Assembly: GCF_003350325.1 (NCBI RefSeq)
Contig: NZ_QLYZ01000006.1
Coordinates: 1-64,000, forward strand
DNA length: 64,000 nucleotides
Origin: Vibrio rhodolitus
GTDB lineage: Bacteria > Pseudomonadota > Gammaproteobacteria > Enterobacterales > Vibrionaceae
Direction: 5' to 3'
In this document: positions 56,120 to 64,000 of the stretch, in pieces
Position numbering within the stretch: the stretch's first letter is position 1
How the letters are laid out: each line of letters begins with the position of its first letter
Translations under genes and position numbers: made by a program
The notes under the pieces: generated by a model
Database searches by the model: none
What the model was told of the DNA's origin: nothing
Seen by the model: the letters and a program-made list of their open reading frames with translations, nothing else

Positions 56120-57043
56120 ATGATCCCGATTGTTTACCATCCTATCTATTCAAAGCTTGATTTACCTGCTGAGCATCGTTACCCGATCAGCAAATACCAG
56201 CTTTTGCATCAAGCGTTACTTGAGCGTCAGCAACAGGACCATAATTGGTTAGGGCAATTTTCCATTGTCGAGCCAAGTGCGTTATCTATCGAACAAGTGC
56301 AGAAAGTTCACAACCCAGACTATATCCAAGCGCTGTTTAGCAACCAACTACCAGCCGCAAAAATGCGCCGCATAGGTTTTCCTTGGAGTGAGCAACTGAT
56401 TGAGCGCACCTTAACCTCTGCGGGTGGTACATGCTTAAGCGTCGAGTTAGCCATTGAACATGGTATCGCGATTCATTTAAGTGGCGGCTATCATCATGCC
56501 CACTACGATTTTGGATCGGGATTTTGCCTGATTAACGACTTAGTCTTGGCTGCCAAACGCGCTTTAGAATTCCCGCAGATAGATAAAGTGCTGATCATCG
56601 ATAGCGATGTTCATCATGGTGATGGCACCGCAACCTTGTGTGCTAACGAGGATGATATTGTTACTCTGTCATTCCACTGTGATAAGAATTTCCCAGCGAA
56701 AAAGCCACACTCAGATATTGATATCGCCTTGGCGAGGGAAACTGGTGATCTTGAGTTTCTCGACCATTTTTACAGCGTGGTGCAAACCGCCGTCAATCTT
56801 CATCGTCCAGATCTTATTATTTATGATGCAGGGGTCGATATTCATATTGATGATGAGCTGGGTTACTTCAATGTCTCAACGCAAGGTTTGTATCAACGAG
56901 ATTGTTTTTTGCTTCGCTTGGCAAAGCAGCAAGGATTACCGATTGCCTGTGTTGTAGGGGGCGGTTATCGCAGTGTGCATCAGGAGCTGGTCCCAATGCA
57001 CATGCAATTACTTAATGCGGCTTTCGACAGTCAATTCAGCTAG
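56120..57043 (+). CDS. Histone deacetylase family protein
   Basis: The 307-residue protein has the arginase/deacetylase fold of bacterial class II-like histone deacetylases. The active-site His pair H125-H126 in G-G-Y-H-H-A, the metal ligands in D-S-D-V-H-H-G-D-G-T-A (near residue 164), and a second metal Asp in Y-D-A-G-V-D-I-H (near 247) are present. Bacterial members deacetylate acetoin-related compounds or polyamines, or act on proteins; the substrate here is unknown. A start at 56087 is also open, but ATG 56120 gives the family N-terminus (IPIVYHP). Neither has a strong ribosome site. The gene overlaps the convergent cyclase gene by 8 bases. Confidence 0.88.
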   Translation: MIPIVYHPIYSKLDLPAEHRYPISKYQLLHQALLERQQQDHNWLGQFSIVEPSALSIEQVQKVHNPDYIQALFSNQLPAAKMRRIGFPWSEQLIERTLTSAGGTCLSVELAIEHGIAIHLSGGYHHAHYDFGSGFCLINDLVLAAKRALEFPQIDKVLIIDSDVHHGDGTATLCANEDDIVTLSFHCDKNFPAKKPHSDIDIALARETGDLEFLDHFYSVVQTAVNLHRPDLIIYDAGVDIHIDDELGYFNVSTQGLYQRDCFLLRLAKQQGLPIACVVGGGYRSVHQELVPMHMQLLNAAFDSQFS

Positions 57044-58673
57044 CGCGAGATGGCTTAGACTGCTCGCAGTCCATAATGACGACACAGTTTTTCCCTGCAT
57101 TTTTGGCTTGATACATAGCGGTATCAGCATGGTGGATGAGTTCGTCGCTTTCACAACAAGCACCACTGCAGAAATGCCCGCCAATACTTGCTCCGACATT
57201 AATGAACGTATTAGGCGCGATTTCTAATGGTTGCTGTATCTGCTCAATCAAGCGTTCTGCACTCTCTTGAACGTCAGATAGGTGAGCTGCGCTATGTAAA
57301 AGCACGGCAAACTCATCCCCTCCGATGCGCCCAACGACGGCACCTTCACCGAATACTTGCTTGATAGCATTAGCGACATGTTTTAACGCTTTATCGCCTG
57401 CTTGGTGGCTATAGTTGTCGTTGATCGCTTTGAAATCGTCTAAATCAATAAAGATTAAGCAGAGTGATTTTTTCGCTTTGATTGCTTTATCCACCACGCT
57501 CTGCGACTTCGCTTGAAACGCTCCACGGTTATAAATATCCGTTAGGCTATCGTAATGGGCAAGATAGTGGATACGTCGATCATCGCGATGCACCCTTAGC
57601 TGATAAGTTGCGATACACAGTGCCAATACCACGCTCAACAAAGCCGCCAATTGTATTATTGTACCGTGAAAGTCGGTTGGATGTTGTACATCGATGCGTT
57701 TTTCAAAGTCAGCGTAAGACACTAATTTCCATGCCGTCGTATCGTTGTTTGATACGTGGAAATCTTGGAAACAATACGGATTTACTCGATCAATCGCCCC
57801 AACAGACTCTACCGTCATGATCCCAGAGTCCGATTCTAACTGACCTGATGTAGTGGTTTTGATCTGCTCAGCAAGCTCTGGGAACATTTTATAGATGGTT
57901 TGATCCTGCTTATCTGTAAACATAAAAGCGAACTCAAGATCCGGTCTTTCATCATTAAACAGGAAATAGCCATTGCTGTTGATCAACATGTAGTTAGTGC
58001 CGCTGTCGAGGTTGAACAGACGCAGACCATCCATCAGATACTTAGCCAGATAGTTGATGATAACGATACCGCGCTTTTTGCCTTGCTCATCAAACACAGG
58101 AGTTGCCATACGTATCATCGGTTTATGTGGTAACTCAATCATGCCATGTTCCATATTCAAATCGATTGGGGAGACATAAACCTGATTGCATCCTAGCGCC
58201 ATTGCTTTTTGAAAGTAGTAGCGGTGAGCTTTGTTTTGCAGCTCATCTTTTGTAATAAGGTGTGCTTTACCATCGTAGAAATTAACGCGTACAATTTCAT
58301 TGCCATCGAGATCGAGATAGCGAATCTGATCATAGATCTCTTTACGTTGACTCATCGCTAAAAGGGCATTGCTGGTATGTTGTAGCAACTGGCTTTTGGT
58401 TTGCTCATCCAGATCAGCACCGGCTTTATAGATCTTTTGTTGCCCGAGCAGATCCGCTAGTAGCGCGGTCTCTTTCACTACCGAACCAATCACCCATTCG
58501 ATATAGTTTTTCTTACCTTCGAGCAGAGCGCTTTGTTCTACTTTCATATTGCTTTTAGCCGAGGCGAGTTCTTGCTTGGAGTGATAAGTGAACATGGCAA
58601 GAAACAGCAGTATAAACGCGCTAAATAGGACGAAAAATCGAGTGAGGAAAAACTTTAAATCAGACGAGTTCAT
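57036..58673 (-). CDS. Membrane-bound diguanylate cyclase (GGDEF)
   Basis: The 545-residue sensor enzyme has a membrane segment near residues 9-27, a periplasmic double-Cache-type domain (about 35-335), a second segment near 344-364, and a GGDEF domain from about 385. The active-site motif R-I-G-G-D-E-F is intact, so it should make cyclic di-GMP. The usual inhibitory I-site (R-x-x-D five residues before GGDEF) is replaced by G-E-G-A, so product inhibition at this site is not expected. The ligand is unknown. It overlaps the HDAC-like gene tail to tail by 8 bases. Confidence 0.92.
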   Translation of the reverse strand: MNSSDLKFFLTRFFVLFSAFILLFLAMFTYHSKQELASAKSNMKVEQSALLEGKKNYIEWVIGSVVKETALLADLLGQQKIYKAGADLDEQTKSQLLQHTSNALLAMSQRKEIYDQIRYLDLDGNEIVRVNFYDGKAHLITKDELQNKAHRYYFQKAMALGCNQVYVSPIDLNMEHGMIELPHKPMIRMATPVFDEQGKKRGIVIINYLAKYLMDGLRLFNLDSGTNYMLINSNGYFLFNDERPDLEFAFMFTDKQDQTIYKMFPELAEQIKTTTSGQLESDSGIMTVESVGAIDRVNPYCFQDFHVSNNDTTAWKLVSYADFEKRIDVQHPTDFHGTIIQLAALLSVVLALCIATYQLRVHRDDRRIHYLAHYDSLTDIYNRGAFQAKSQSVVDKAIKAKKSLCLIFIDLDDFKAINDNYSHQAGDKALKHVANAIKQVFGEGAVVGRIGGDEFAVLLHSAAHLSDVQESAERLIEQIQQPLEIAPNTFINVGASIGGHFCSGACCESDELIHHADTAMYQAKNAGKNCVVIMDCEQSKPSRAS

Positions 58674-58923
58674 AACTTAAGGGTGGACAGTGAAATTTAA
58701 AACGCGCGTATTATAGTGATACACGTCACATATTGGTAGCAATAAAACTCATTGTTTTGACGATAAAAATTTATCGTGTGTTGGATAAAGTTTACACGTT
58801 TTGTTTACGCGAACTGCGCTCTTTGCTTAAAAGGCGGGTAGGGGAGAGTATTTGGCGGGCAGGAGTTAAGATGCTCGGTGAGTGACCAAGCATCTTATTT
58901 GTCACGATCTAATTAGTGAGTCT

Positions 58924-59580
58924 TTATGCACTGGCTAGATTGGTGAGGCGACCTAATTCGGTAAAAGTTGTGATGTTTTGTTTTGACTCAAAGCGCGCAC
59001 GTTCACCATCGCCGCAGATAATTGCTTCGACAATACCTTTGTGGCTCACCGCACTCTGTGACAAGTCATAATCGGTGTGCGTAAGCTTGATATAGCTCTT
59101 AAGCAGATTAGCGATTTGATCGTAAATCTTAAGAAATTTAGGGCTAGTACTGATCTCAACCACTTTTCGATGCAGTTCGAAGTCCTTTTGGCACACTGTC
59201 ACTAACTCCAATGATCCGTTTTCGCATAGCTGGCAAAATTCATCATAGACCTGACGCAGAGCTAATTTGTCTTCGGCGGTTGCTTTTTCAGCCGCCATTA
59301 CCGCAGCTTGCGACTCAATTGCCACACGAAGATGGTATAACTCCCACAAATCCTCATCTGAAAGATCGAATACTTGCCAACCAACATAGGGTTTTTGCAC
59401 CACTAAACCTTCATGGGCGAGGGTGTTGAGTGCCATTCGTACTGTACTGCGCGAAAGTTCTAGTTGTTTTGATAAAGAACTTTCAACGATCTTTTCTCCT
59501 AGCGAAAGCTCACCACTGACGATCATATGTTTAATAAATTCAGTAGCTTGGTCTTCTAGGCTTTGTTTATTTATTTTCAT
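58924..59580 (-). CDS. GntR family regulator with FCD domain
   Basis: The 218-residue regulator has an N-terminal winged helix (about residues 10-75, with the signature L-S-R-S-T-V-R-M-A-L-N-T-L) and a C-terminal all-helical FCD ligand-binding domain. Such regulators usually respond to organic acids and control nearby catabolic genes. It is divergent from the UxaA-type genes, and a matching operator lies in their shared promoter region, so it very likely regulates the cluster at 59.7-63.6 kb. Confidence 0.92.
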   Translation of the reverse strand: MKINKQSLEDQATEFIKHMIVSGELSLGEKIVESSLSKQLELSRSTVRMALNTLAHEGLVVQKPYVGWQVFDLSDEDLWELYHLRVAIESQAAVMAAEKATAEDKLALRQVYDEFCQLCENGSLELVTVCQKDFELHRKVVEISTSPKFLKIYDQIANLLKSYIKLTHTDYDLSQSAVSHKGIVEAIICGDGERARFESKQNITTFTELGRLTNLASA

Positions 59581-59638
59581 TTCCCAGACTCATTAGTCAC
59601 ACGCATTTCAGAATATTCAAAAATATTACACCAAGTTG

Positions 59639-59695
59639 TGACTTTAGTCATATTTTGTCGTTTGTTTAACTGTATAATGCCGATTGTCGGACAAT
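59639..59695. promoter_or_regulatory. Divergent promoter region with GntR/FCD-type operators
   Basis: ATTGTCGGACAAT (59683-59695) is a palindrome with the TTGT-N3-ACAA pattern typical of FCD-type GntR operators. It starts 5 bases after a perfect -10 hexamer TATAAT (59673-59678) and so would overlap the transcription start. A second perfect palindrome TGACT-TT-AGTCA lies at 59639-59650, nearer the regulator gene. Confidence 0.65.
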
Positions 59696-59734
59696 GGACA
59701 ATTAACTGTTTAACGATAAGACAGAGTAAATACA

Positions 59735-60064
59735 ATGAAAGCAATAAAACTTTCTTCTACAGACAACGTAGCAACGCTACTTGGCGATGTAGAAAAACAC
59801 GAATTAGTTGAGATCATTTCAGCAGACAACGAAGTAATCGCAGAGATCAAAGCGCTACAAAAGATCACTTTTGGCAACAAGATTGCGCTTGGCGATATCG
59901 CGAACGATGAACACATTTTGAAATGTGGTCACTCTATCGGTAAGTCGATTGTTGAAATCCCACTCGGTCAACTTGTTCATGTCCAAAACGTTCGCAGCGA
60001 ACGCCTAGACATTCCAGAAGCAATCATCGAAGAAATCATCAAGCAAATGGGGATCGAGCAATAA
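59735..60064 (+). CDS. UxaA family hydrolase, small (SAF-domain) subunit
   Basis: The 109-residue protein matches the small SAF-like domain that forms the N-terminal part of altronate dehydratase (UxaA) and stands alone as the small subunit in two-gene relatives such as the sulfolactate sulfo-lyase SuyA. The conserved G-N-K-I-A-L-G-D-I-A region is at about residues 48-57 and G-H-S-I-G-K near residue 69. Its stop shares one base with the start of the next gene (60064), so the two subunits are coupled. It is the first gene of the cluster, behind the GntR-type operator. Confidence 0.88.
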   Translation: MKAIKLSSTDNVATLLGDVEKHELVEIISADNEVIAEIKALQKITFGNKIALGDIANDEHILKCGHSIGKSIVEIPLGQLVHVQNVRSERLDIPEAIIEEIIKQMGIEQ

Positions 60065-61239
60065 TGACTAGCACATTTAAAGGTTACCCACGTCCAAACG
60101 GTACATTTGGTATCCGTAACAGCGTAATGATTGTTGCTATTGATGAATGTTGTGAAGGTATCGCACGTAACATCAGTAAAGAAATTGATGACTCAGTTGT
60201 TGTCACTAACCACTACACCTGTATGTATGGTGGTAACGAAGAGATGATCGACACCATCATCCACACAGCAACTAACCCGAACATCGCAGGCGTACTGGTT
60301 ATCGCAATGGGTTGTGGTTCAATCGACCCACAAATGATTGCAGAGCCAGTGCGTAAAGAAGGTCTACCGGTTCACACGCTAACAGTAATCAAGAACAAAG
60401 GTACTATCGAGACAATTAAAGATGGTATTGAGCTGGCAAAAGAGCTAAAAGCATACGCAGATAGCGTAGAGCGTGTTGACGCACCAGTTTCTGCACTGCG
60501 TATCGGTATCAAATGTGGTGGTTCAGACACATCAAGTGGCCTAGCTTCTAATCCATCTGTTGGTGCAGCTTCTGACAAGCTAATCGACATGGGCGCAACT
60601 ACAATGGCGGGCGAGCTGCTTGAGCTACTAGGTTGTGAAGAGATCCTAAAAGAGCGTTCAGTAACACCTGAAGTGGGTGAGAAAATTGAACGTCTGATCG
60701 CTGAAGACCTAAAACGTTGGCACGTAATCGAAGGCACAGAAACCATGTCTATCGGTAACAGTGTTGGCGGTCTAACGACTATCGATGAAAAATCACAAGG
60801 TGCAATGCACAAGACGGGTACGCGTCCAATTCAAGATTGTTTGCGTATCAACCACATTCACCGTGAGAAACCAACCACTCCTGGTTTCTACTTAACTGAA
60901 ACAACCATGCTATGTGGTGGTGCTGCAATGCACTTCGCTTCTCTTGGCTGTCAGTTAATTCTTTGGACTGCAGGTGCTGCAGGTTTCAATAACTCAATCG
61001 TTCCAGTAATCCGAGTGTCTGGTAACAGCTCTCTAATTACGGCTGATATGGATATCAACGCTTGTGGAATCATGGACGCAACAGACACTATCGATAACGT
61101 ATCGAACAAGATCGTTAAGCGCGTGTTTGATGTTGCCAATGGTGAGCCTACCAACCTAGAAGGTGTTGGTTTCGCTTACGCTTCTCTGTACCAAAAAGAT
61201 CAACGTCTAGAGCACGTTATCGGTATTTGCCCACAATAA
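60064..61239 (+). CDS. UxaA family hydrolase, large subunit
   Basis: The 391-residue protein matches the large C-terminal domain of altronate dehydratase and galactarate dehydratase (UxaA/GarD) and the SuyB subunit. It begins with G-Y-P-R-P-N-G-T-F-G-I-R-N and contains the conserved D-E-C-C-E-G, G-C-G-S-I-D, G-G-S-D-T-S-S-G and P-T-T-P-G-F-Y motifs. These iron-dependent enzymes eliminate water (or sulfite) from alpha-hydroxy acids. The substrate is not determined by sequence. Confidence 0.9.
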   Translation: MTSTFKGYPRPNGTFGIRNSVMIVAIDECCEGIARNISKEIDDSVVVTNHYTCMYGGNEEMIDTIIHTATNPNIAGVLVIAMGCGSIDPQMIAEPVRKEGLPVHTLTVIKNKGTIETIKDGIELAKELKAYADSVERVDAPVSALRIGIKCGGSDTSSGLASNPSVGAASDKLIDMGATTMAGELLELLGCEEILKERSVTPEVGEKIERLIAEDLKRWHVIEGTETMSIGNSVGGLTTIDEKSQGAMHKTGTRPIQDCLRINHIHREKPTTPGFYLTETTMLCGGAAMHFASLGCQLILWTAGAAGFNNSIVPVIRVSGNSSLITADMDINACGIMDATDTIDNVSNKIVKRVFDVANGEPTNLEGVGFAYASLYQKDQRLEHVIGICPQ

Positions 61240-61341
61240 AAATTACGTTGTTTACCCAAGTAACTCTTGAGTGATACAGCGAGAAATTGCTTGGGTTATC
61301 CAAAAGGCGTTAATGCAACGCCTTTATATGAGAATAAAGAA

Positions 61342-62298
61342 ATGAGTAAACCTGCTCCAAATAAATCACTTGGTCTAACCATTGCTCTTGTTTGTGCTGC
61401 CCTATGGGGTGCTTCATTCCCACTTGGCGGTGTACTAGCTGGTAAGCTAGATCCTGTTGTTCTAGCCGTTGCGCGTTACGCGATTGCAACACTAGGTTTT
61501 GTTGTTCTATTTATGTTCTCTAAGAAGCATACGCTGAAGAAAATCCAAAGCAAAAAAGACGGTTTTCTATTGGCTGCAGCAGGTGTTTCTGCGCAAGCGG
61601 TATTCTTCTACTTCACTATCCTAGCTTATGAATTCACCTCATCTGGTGAGATCGGTGTTATCAACGGTATGGCTCCGTTCCTAACTATGCTTGCGGTATT
61701 TGTTATTGATAAAATCAAGCCATCTGCACCTAAAGTATTTGCAGTTGTGCTATCTCTAGTGGGTGCTGGCGTGATTGCTTACGACCCATCGAACAAAATT
61801 CAAGGTCTTAACCTAGGTCACCTATTCGCACTATTCGGCGTACTTGGCTTCGTAACTTACAACTACATTCTTGGTAAGTTCGGTTCAGATCTAAACTCTC
61901 GTTACGATACATTCTCTAGCTGTTTCTACCAATTTGGTGCAGCAACAATCGCTCTACTTATTGTCGGTCTGGTAACAGGTGCTGATTTTGGCTCTGCAGC
62001 AGTGCTAGTTGAAAATGGTAAACACATTGCGACGATTCTATCGCTAGGTCTGCTATGTTCAGGTATCGCATACGCTCTATGGGAAGTCGCGACACTGAAA
62101 ACTCAAGACGCAGTTATCACAACAATGGCATTAAACGTTCTACCGCTATTCGCGATGATCGTAGCTTACTTCCTACTAGGTGAGCTAATGACTCTGCAAA
62201 AACTGGCAGGTGTTGTGACTGTAGTTATCGCACTATGTATCTACACTGTGGGCGACCGTTTCACTAAGAAACCAGTTGTTCAAGAAGCTGCTGCTTAA
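61342..62298 (+). CDS. DMT-family (EamA) transporter
   Basis: The 318-residue inner-membrane protein has ten hydrophobic segments arranged as two EamA repeats, with the typical A-A-L-W-G-A-S-F near residue 20 and the second repeat starting near residue 160. It is likely the permease for the substrate or product of the cluster. The ATG at 61342 gives the expected N-terminus with a short polar lead; an in-frame start at 61267 was rejected because it adds an unlikely polar stretch. Only a weak AAAGAA ribosome site is seen. Confidence 0.9.
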   Translation: MSKPAPNKSLGLTIALVCAALWGASFPLGGVLAGKLDPVVLAVARYAIATLGFVVLFMFSKKHTLKKIQSKKDGFLLAAAGVSAQAVFFYFTILAYEFTSSGEIGVINGMAPFLTMLAVFVIDKIKPSAPKVFAVVLSLVGAGVIAYDPSNKIQGLNLGHLFALFGVLGFVTYNYILGKFGSDLNSRYDTFSSCFYQFGAATIALLIVGLVTGADFGSAAVLVENGKHIATILSLGLLCSGIAYALWEVATLKTQDAVITTMALNVLPLFAMIVAYFLLGELMTLQKLAGVVTVVIALCIYTVGDRFTKKPVVQEAAA

Positions 62299-62321
62299 TT
62301 AAAAGTAGTTCGCCTCGAATA

Positions 62322-62347
62322 AGCTGCCAGCACAAGGTCTGGCAGCT
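62322..62347 (+). terminator. Terminator-like hairpin after the EamA gene
   Basis: AGCTGCCAG pairs with CTGGCAGCT around CACAAGGT, followed by GCTTTC, only a weak T run. It may reduce but not stop transcription into the enolase-superfamily gene. Confidence 0.45.
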
Positions 62348-62490
62348 GCTTTCCCCCAAAAATCAAATCGCTCCACAATTTGATTAACCCTGAAAGAATT
62401 AATTTATCTGAGTTGCCTCATTATCGCTGCGCCTACAGCGAGAGGTGGCTTGGGTATTCACTGAATTATTGCCAATAGTAGAGAATTACC

Positions 62491-63633
62491 ATGCTATTTA
62501 ACGAATTAAAAATTACTGAAGTAGAAGTTATCCACCTGCGCGTTCCAGCTCTTGATGAGGCGTGTGAATGGGGTGAAGATGGCGTACTAATCCGTGTTCA
62601 CACTAACGCAGGTATCACTGGTGTGGGTGAATCTGACAGCTCACCAATGATGATTGAAGCTTGTATCAAAGCGACACAAAGCCACGGTTCTTCTCAAGGT
62701 CTTGAGCGTCTTCTGATCGGTGAAAACCCACTAGAAATCGAACGTCTATACACTAAGATGTACAACGGCACGCACTACGCAGGTCGTCGCTCAACTATGA
62801 TCCACGCTATCTCAGCAATCGATATGGCGCTTTGGGATATCGCTGGTCAGTTCTACAAAGTGCCAGTATGGCAACTTCTAGGCGGTAAATTCCGTGAGAA
62901 GATCCGCGCATACGGTACATTTATCCCGTCAGCAGTGAAAGAAGAGAACGTTGCTCGTACAACTGAGCTACTGGCTCAAGGTTTCACTTCGCTAAAATTT
63001 GGTGGTGGTCCGCTAGGTAAAAACGCAGAAACTGACTACGAAATCATCAAGACAGTGTGTGAAACGGCACGTGCGATCAACAAAGACGTTGAAATCGCTA
63101 TTGACCTAGCAAGCGCATGGCGCACAGCGGGTCACACCATTGAGATGGCTAAGAAGCTAGAAGAATTCAACCTACTATGGATTGAAGAGCCAATTACTGA
63201 TGACGTGCTGGCTGGCTACCGTAAGGTTTCTCAATCTACTTCGCAAAAACTTGCTGGTGGTGAGACGCTAACTACGCGTTACGAGTTCGCTAACTTCATC
63301 GAAAAATCGGGTGCTGACTTTGTTCAACCAGACGTAACACGTTGTGGTGGTATCACTGAAATGGTGAAGATCTACGATATGGCACACATGGCTGGTATGA
63401 AGCTAGTTCCACACGGTTTCTCAACCGGTATCCTGATTGCAGCAACGGTACACTTCCTAGCATCTCGTGAACATGGCGACCTAATTGAGTACTCGCAAAG
63501 CACAAGCCCACTGTTTACTTCTCTAGTGAAAAACCAAATCGCATTTGAAGATGGTTATGTAGCAGTACCAAACACTCCAGGATTGGGTGTTGAGCTTGAC
63601 GAAGAGATCATCGCTAAGTACCGAGTAAACTAA
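62491..63633 (+). CDS. Mandelate racemase/muconate lactonizing enzyme family protein
   Basis: The 380-residue enolase-superfamily enzyme has three metal ligands (D205, E232, E258) and the Asp-His pair D281 (Q-P-D) and H308 (V-P-H-G-F) expected for sugar-acid dehydratases of the mandelate-racemase group. The usual second-strand K-x-K is K169-F-G171. Glu333 (L-I-E-Y) is also in place. It probably dehydrates an acid sugar; the exact substrate cannot be inferred. A 192-base gap with a weak hairpin separates it from the transporter gene. A terminator follows. Confidence 0.9.
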   Translation: MLFNELKITEVEVIHLRVPALDEACEWGEDGVLIRVHTNAGITGVGESDSSPMMIEACIKATQSHGSSQGLERLLIGENPLEIERLYTKMYNGTHYAGRRSTMIHAISAIDMALWDIAGQFYKVPVWQLLGGKFREKIRAYGTFIPSAVKEENVARTTELLAQGFTSLKFGGGPLGKNAETDYEIIKTVCETARAINKDVEIAIDLASAWRTAGHTIEMAKKLEEFNLLWIEEPITDDVLAGYRKVSQSTSQKLAGGETLTTRYEFANFIEKSGADFVQPDVTRCGGITEMVKIYDMAHMAGMKLVPHGFSTGILIAATVHFLASREHGDLIEYSQSTSPLFTSLVKNQIAFEDGYVAVPNTPGLGVELDEEIIAKYRVN

Positions 63634-63721
63634 TTGACGCGTAAGGATAAGAGTTTGGGTCTTATCCTGGTTTATCGTCATAGTCAGCTTTGACGAAAAA
63701 TTGGAACAGAAATAACGACAA

Positions 63722-63749
63722 AGAGGCAGCCATTGGTTGCCTCTTTTTT
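63722..63749 (+). terminator. Rho-independent terminator after the enolase-superfamily gene
   Basis: AGAGGCA and TGCCTCT pair around GCCATTGGT, followed by six T. It marks the end of the catabolic cluster. Confidence 0.85.
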
Positions 63750-63825
63750 ATGCGTCAAGCAAGTTGTAGGGTAAATACATGGTTAATGTTAGTATGATTG
63801 ACGATTTGGTCATAATGATAAAATT

Positions 63826-63885
63826 GATGTGATGTGATGTGATGTGATGTGATGTGATGTGATGTGATGTGATGTGATGTGATGT
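63826..63885. repeat. Pentanucleotide tandem array, 12 copies of GATGT
   Basis: Twelve perfect, uninterrupted copies of GATGT fill 60 bases and end 65 bases before the start of the response-regulator gene. The 317-base intergenic region otherwise holds only the terminator at 63722-63749 and AT-rich sequence. Confidence 0.95.
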
Positions 63886-63950
63886 AAGTGTTCTTATTTA
63901 CAAAGTTAGATAAGTCATCTCACGGTCACTATTTATTGAGTGGATGAGAT

Positions 63951-64000
63951 ATGTTAGAAAGCAAATTAAGTATACTGTTAGTCGAAGATAACCAAGATTT
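63951..64000 (+). CDS. Response regulator, N-terminus only
   Basis: The visible 16-17 residues, MLESKLSILLVEDNQD, are the first strand and the acidic pocket (E-D) of a receiver domain. The gene runs off the right window edge, so the output domain is unknown. It is downstream of a 12-copy pentamer array that could alter its promoter. A GATGAGAT stretch before the ATG may serve as a weak ribosome site. Confidence 0.75.
   Translation, partial: MLESKLSILLVEDNQD

Overview
This window is chromosomal DNA from a gammaproteobacterium of the genus Vibrio or a close relative. The support is a luxO-luxU quorum-sensing operon with a divergent qrr sRNA, the sodium-type flagellar protein MotY next to rnt, a complete rsxABCDGE (Rnf-type) operon followed by nth, a DUF2753 gene, and a VC2046-type gene beside sodB. 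Species cannot be settled from the sequence alone. Most of the window is conserved core genome. The accessory-looking parts are an IS3-type insertion sequence cut by the left edge, two simple-sequence arrays (a 7-bp unit near the left end and a 5-bp unit near the right end), and a sugar-acid-type catabolic cluster at 58.9-63.6 kb.

Layout. 0-0.4 kb: IS3-family end, terminator and heptamer array. 0.4-7.7 kb: uraA; divergent DUF2066 gene; a leftward bepA-arsC-wrbA-DUF2069 operon; divergent tusA-like and perM genes. 7.9-16.5 kb: a chemoreceptor; bcp and gcvR divergent from dapA-bamC; a Na+/H+ antiporter; rnt; motY. 16.5-24.5 kb: DUF2753 gene with a Fur box, gloA, nth, and rsxABCDGE. 24.9-29 kb: a Dcu-type C4-dicarboxylate transporter, tRNA-Asn, a cluster of DnaA boxes and a LexA box in front of uvrB. 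29-31.9 kb: qrr1 (leftward, sigma-54 promoter, LuxO sites), luxO-luxU, yvcK. 32-35 kb: a Moco riboswitch followed by moaABCDE. 35-40.5 kb: a CBS protein, a MATE pump, zntA with a ZntR-type promoter, and udp with a CRP site. 40.6-49.9 kb: DUF1456, an unrecognised membrane-anchored protein, metG divergent from apbC, udk, asmA, cobO, and a low-molecular-weight tyrosine phosphatase. 50-57 kb: a degenerate SDR, VC2046 family, sodB, grxD, topB, a small conserved-looking gene, an SDR, and a 40-residue membrane peptide divergent from a histone-deacetylase-like gene with a Fur box between them. 57-58.7 kb: a membrane diguanylate cyclase. 58.9-63.6 kb: a GntR/FCD regulator divergent from two UxaA-family subunits, an EamA transporter and an enolase-superfamily dehydratase. 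63.8-64 kb: a 12-copy pentamer array upstream of a response regulator cut by the right edge.

How the genes work together. The rsx operon encodes a membrane electron-transfer complex with both covalent flavin sites visible. The qrr1-luxO-luxU block is a complete phosphorelay output module (HPt, sigma-54 activator, sRNA). moaABCDE behind a Moco riboswitch gives feedback control of cofactor synthesis. The right-hand catabolic cluster looks like a self-contained regulator/uptake/dehydratase unit for an unknown hydroxy acid. Metal homeostasis recurs: two Fur boxes, a ZntR-type promoter, sodB and grxD.

Start codons were chosen mainly by Shine-Dalgarno position and by agreement with known family N-termini; the cases where this moved the start are stated in the entries. 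No database search was possible, so all family names come from recognising sequence motifs and gene order.
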